Positions 5,643-6,980 of a stretch of 6,980 nucleotides of DNA are shown piece by piece. The position numbers and the translations under genes are program-made. The notes beneath the pieces are model-generated. The model ran no database searches, was not told where the DNA came from, and saw only the letters and a list, made by a program, of their open reading frames with translations. Position 1 is the stretch's first letter. Each line of letters begins with the position of its first letter. The stretch spans positions 1 through 6,980 of the forward strand of contig CATYEA010000099.1 of NCBI GenBank assembly GCA_958405355.1. The letters run 5' to 3'. The DNA is from an uncultured Lachnospiraceae bacterium (GTDB lineage: Bacteria; Bacillota; Clostridia; Lachnospirales; Lachnospiraceae).

Positions 5643-6980
5643 TTATTTTACCCCCTTTTCAATTCGTTTTATGAGATGTTCTTTGATTTCCAATGCCTTC
5701 GGCCGTGTATACACAGCAAAAAGAATGTAAATTTTATCTACGTTCTGAATATCAACCAGTTTAACAACTTCTTCCGGTCTTAATGCACACTCAATCCGTT
5801 CTTCCGGAATTCCCGCCAGAAGCGCCCGAATCTTATAATCATAACACCGATTTCCTCCGGCCACAATCTGTTTCACACAATCATTATTCAAAAATTCATA
5901 ATCTGCCTCATAAATCCAGGCCATATTTTCAGAGGAATGCATCTGGTCGTGATAGTCATAGTTCAACAAAACGACCGCACTGTTGCCGCCCTGTTCCGTA
6001 ATGAACTCAAATACACGGGAGCTGGCAATCGGGCTCTGCCCCTTGGCGAGACACATGATCACTTCTTTGCCGGCTACCTTCTGAACATCGTACCGCGAAG
6101 TCACTAACTGCATCTTGTTCATAGAACCGGAAATCTGCCCGTAGTTCAATCCAAGCTGATGGAGCAGCGTAATGGCTGTCACTTCATTATACATATCCGT
6201 AATATTCTTTCCAAGCAAATGATAGGTTTCTTCCCCTTCCGGCGTCTTCATGGTAAATTCCATCTTCGCATCATCGACAGAAATCACATCATAATCCACG
6301 TCCGGTGAACCATAATCACAATTCGGACAGTGAGCACGTCCCACATGGTTATATCTCAGGAAATCATATTCCAGTTTCGTGTCACATTCCGGACAGACAA
6401 TAATATCCCGCACAATATTCGGCCGGGCCTTTGCATCTCTCGGAAGCTCATCAATACCGAAATATACCCTTTCATTTTCAGGTTTTAAATGACTAACGAT
6501 CAGGTCATCTCCATTTAAGATCATCTTCGTCTGATCTGAAATATTATCATTTAATATATCAACGATAAAGTCCACATTCGCATTTCGATCCAGTGCATCC
6601 CGGCACAGATTCGTGCATACAAAAATATCCGGCTGCATATATGGATAAATATGCGGCGAATAACGTTCATCCACTTCCAGAATCGCCAGTTTACAGCGTG
6701 CCTTTCCAAAGAAACTGCTTTTTGATAACAGTGCAGAAATAAGGCCCTCACTGACATTACTGCCTGAAGCATTATTAATATACTCATATCCATTATCCTT
6801 CAATACTTCCGCCGTCAGATTGGATACGGTGGTCTTACCGTTAGTTCCCATGACATAGACAAGTGTCTCAGGTTTTTCCAAATGTCCGAGGAAATCCGGG
6901 CAGAGCTGATTGGCCATCCATCCTGGCAGATGAGTTGCATTTCTGCCTAAAAGTTTCAAAAATTTCGTCGCTATTTTTAC
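5643..6980 (-). CDS. MurT-like Mur ligase subunit (5' end outside window)
   Basis: At least 445 residues are visible; the frame stays open to the window edge (VKIATKF precedes the TTG at 6959-6957), so the true start lies outside. Numbering here is from that TTG. The Mur ligase centre has P-loop GTNGKTT (38-44), LEVDE (94-98), TNLCRDALDR (116-125) and NGDD (149-152). An inserted Cys4 zinc ribbon typical of MurT is present (Cys189, Cys192, Cys211, Cys214). The C-terminal MurT domain includes MAWIYEADYEFL (346-357). In S. aureus, MurT activates the D-Glu carboxylate of lipid II with ATP, and GatD supplies ammonia from glutamine. Here the position of MurT Asp349, which completes the GatD triad, is Asn345. 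The AKNPAG motif reads AKGQSP (305-310). ATP and zinc sites look intact, so a ligase using another nitrogen donor or another substrate is possible. It is the first visible gene of a three-gene operon. Confidence 0.9.
   Translation of the reverse strand, partial: VKIATKFLKLLGRNATHLPGWMANQLCPDFLGHLEKPETLVYVMGTNGKTTVSNLTAEVLKDNGYEYINNASGSNVSEGLISALLSKSSFFGKARCKLAILEVDERYSPHIYPYMQPDIFVCTNLCRDALDRNANVDFIVDILNDNISDQTKMILNGDDLIVSHLKPENERVYFGIDELPRDAKARPNIVRDIIVCPECDTKLEYDFLRYNHVGRAHCPNCDYGSPDVDYDVISVDDAKMEFTMKTPEGEETYHLLGKNITDMYNEVTAITLLHQLGLNYGQISGSMNKMQLVTSRYDVQKVAGKEVIMCLAKGQSPIASSRVFEFITEQGGNSAVVLLNYDYHDQMHSSENMAWIYEADYEFLNNDCVKQIVAGGNRCYDYKIRALLAGIPEERIECALRPEEVVKLVDIQNVDKIYILFAVYTRPKALEIKEHLIKRIEKGVK

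Noticed and set aside
6551..6793. Minus-strand 80-codon frame inside murT
   Set aside because: It is an out-of-frame shadow of a clearly coding region, with skewed composition (Met/Ile/Cys-rich) and no independent start signals.
6957..6959. TTG as the true start of the murT-like gene
   Set aside because: The frame continues upstream to the window edge with MurT-like sequence (KIATKFLKLLGR), so the start is almost certainly outside the window.

Overview
The window comes from a moderately AT-rich Gram-positive genome, most likely an anaerobic gut clostridium of the Lachnospiraceae type. The pointers are strong GGAGG-type ribosome binding sites, tightly packed genes, Firmicutes-style cell-wall genes (MurT/GatD, a VanY-like carboxypeptidase) and a VanRS/PhoPR-like two-component system. 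This placement is inference from protein style; no rRNA or taxonomic marker is present.

Layout. Bases 2-82 carry the last 26 codons of a plus-strand gene. A perfect GC-rich hairpin (94-118) separates it from everything else, which lies on the minus strand. Read in the direction of transcription (right to left), the first operon is murT-like (5643-6980, 5' end outside the window), gatD-like (4928-5641) and a lactonase-family beta-propeller (3871-4914). It ends in a strong hairpin with a U-tract (3821-3862). The second operon begins directly after that terminator: an OmpR-family response regulator (3104-3763), an overlapping sensor histidine kinase (1653-3107), an overlapping membrane-anchored protein of unknown function (1013-1669), and after an 82-bp gap a membrane-anchored VanY-like D,D-carboxypeptidase (136-930).

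Theme. Both operons look concerned with peptidoglycan. MurT/GatD normally amidates D-glutamate at position 2 of the lipid II stem, and VanY-type enzymes remove the terminal D-Ala.

Two things stand out. First, the GatD-like subunit lacks the catalytic Cys (Gly), the catalytic His (Val) and the substrate-contacting Arg (Met) of GatD. Its MurT partner has Asn in place of the Asp that completes the triad across the subunit interface, and its NPAG-type motif is changed. The reading frames are otherwise intact, so this looks like a conserved non-glutaminase derivative of MurT/GatD, not a decaying gene pair. Second, the response regulator has a single in-frame TAA at codon 15 behind a strong ribosome binding site and GTG start. 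The rest of the protein and the kinase are intact, which implies a recent nonsense mutation, a sequencing error, or reinitiation at the adjacent TTG.

A row of three 11-bp direct repeats (ATGyA at the start of each) sits in the promoter of the regulator operon. A looser 11-bp series lies upstream of the vanY-like gene; these are candidate operators for the regulator itself.
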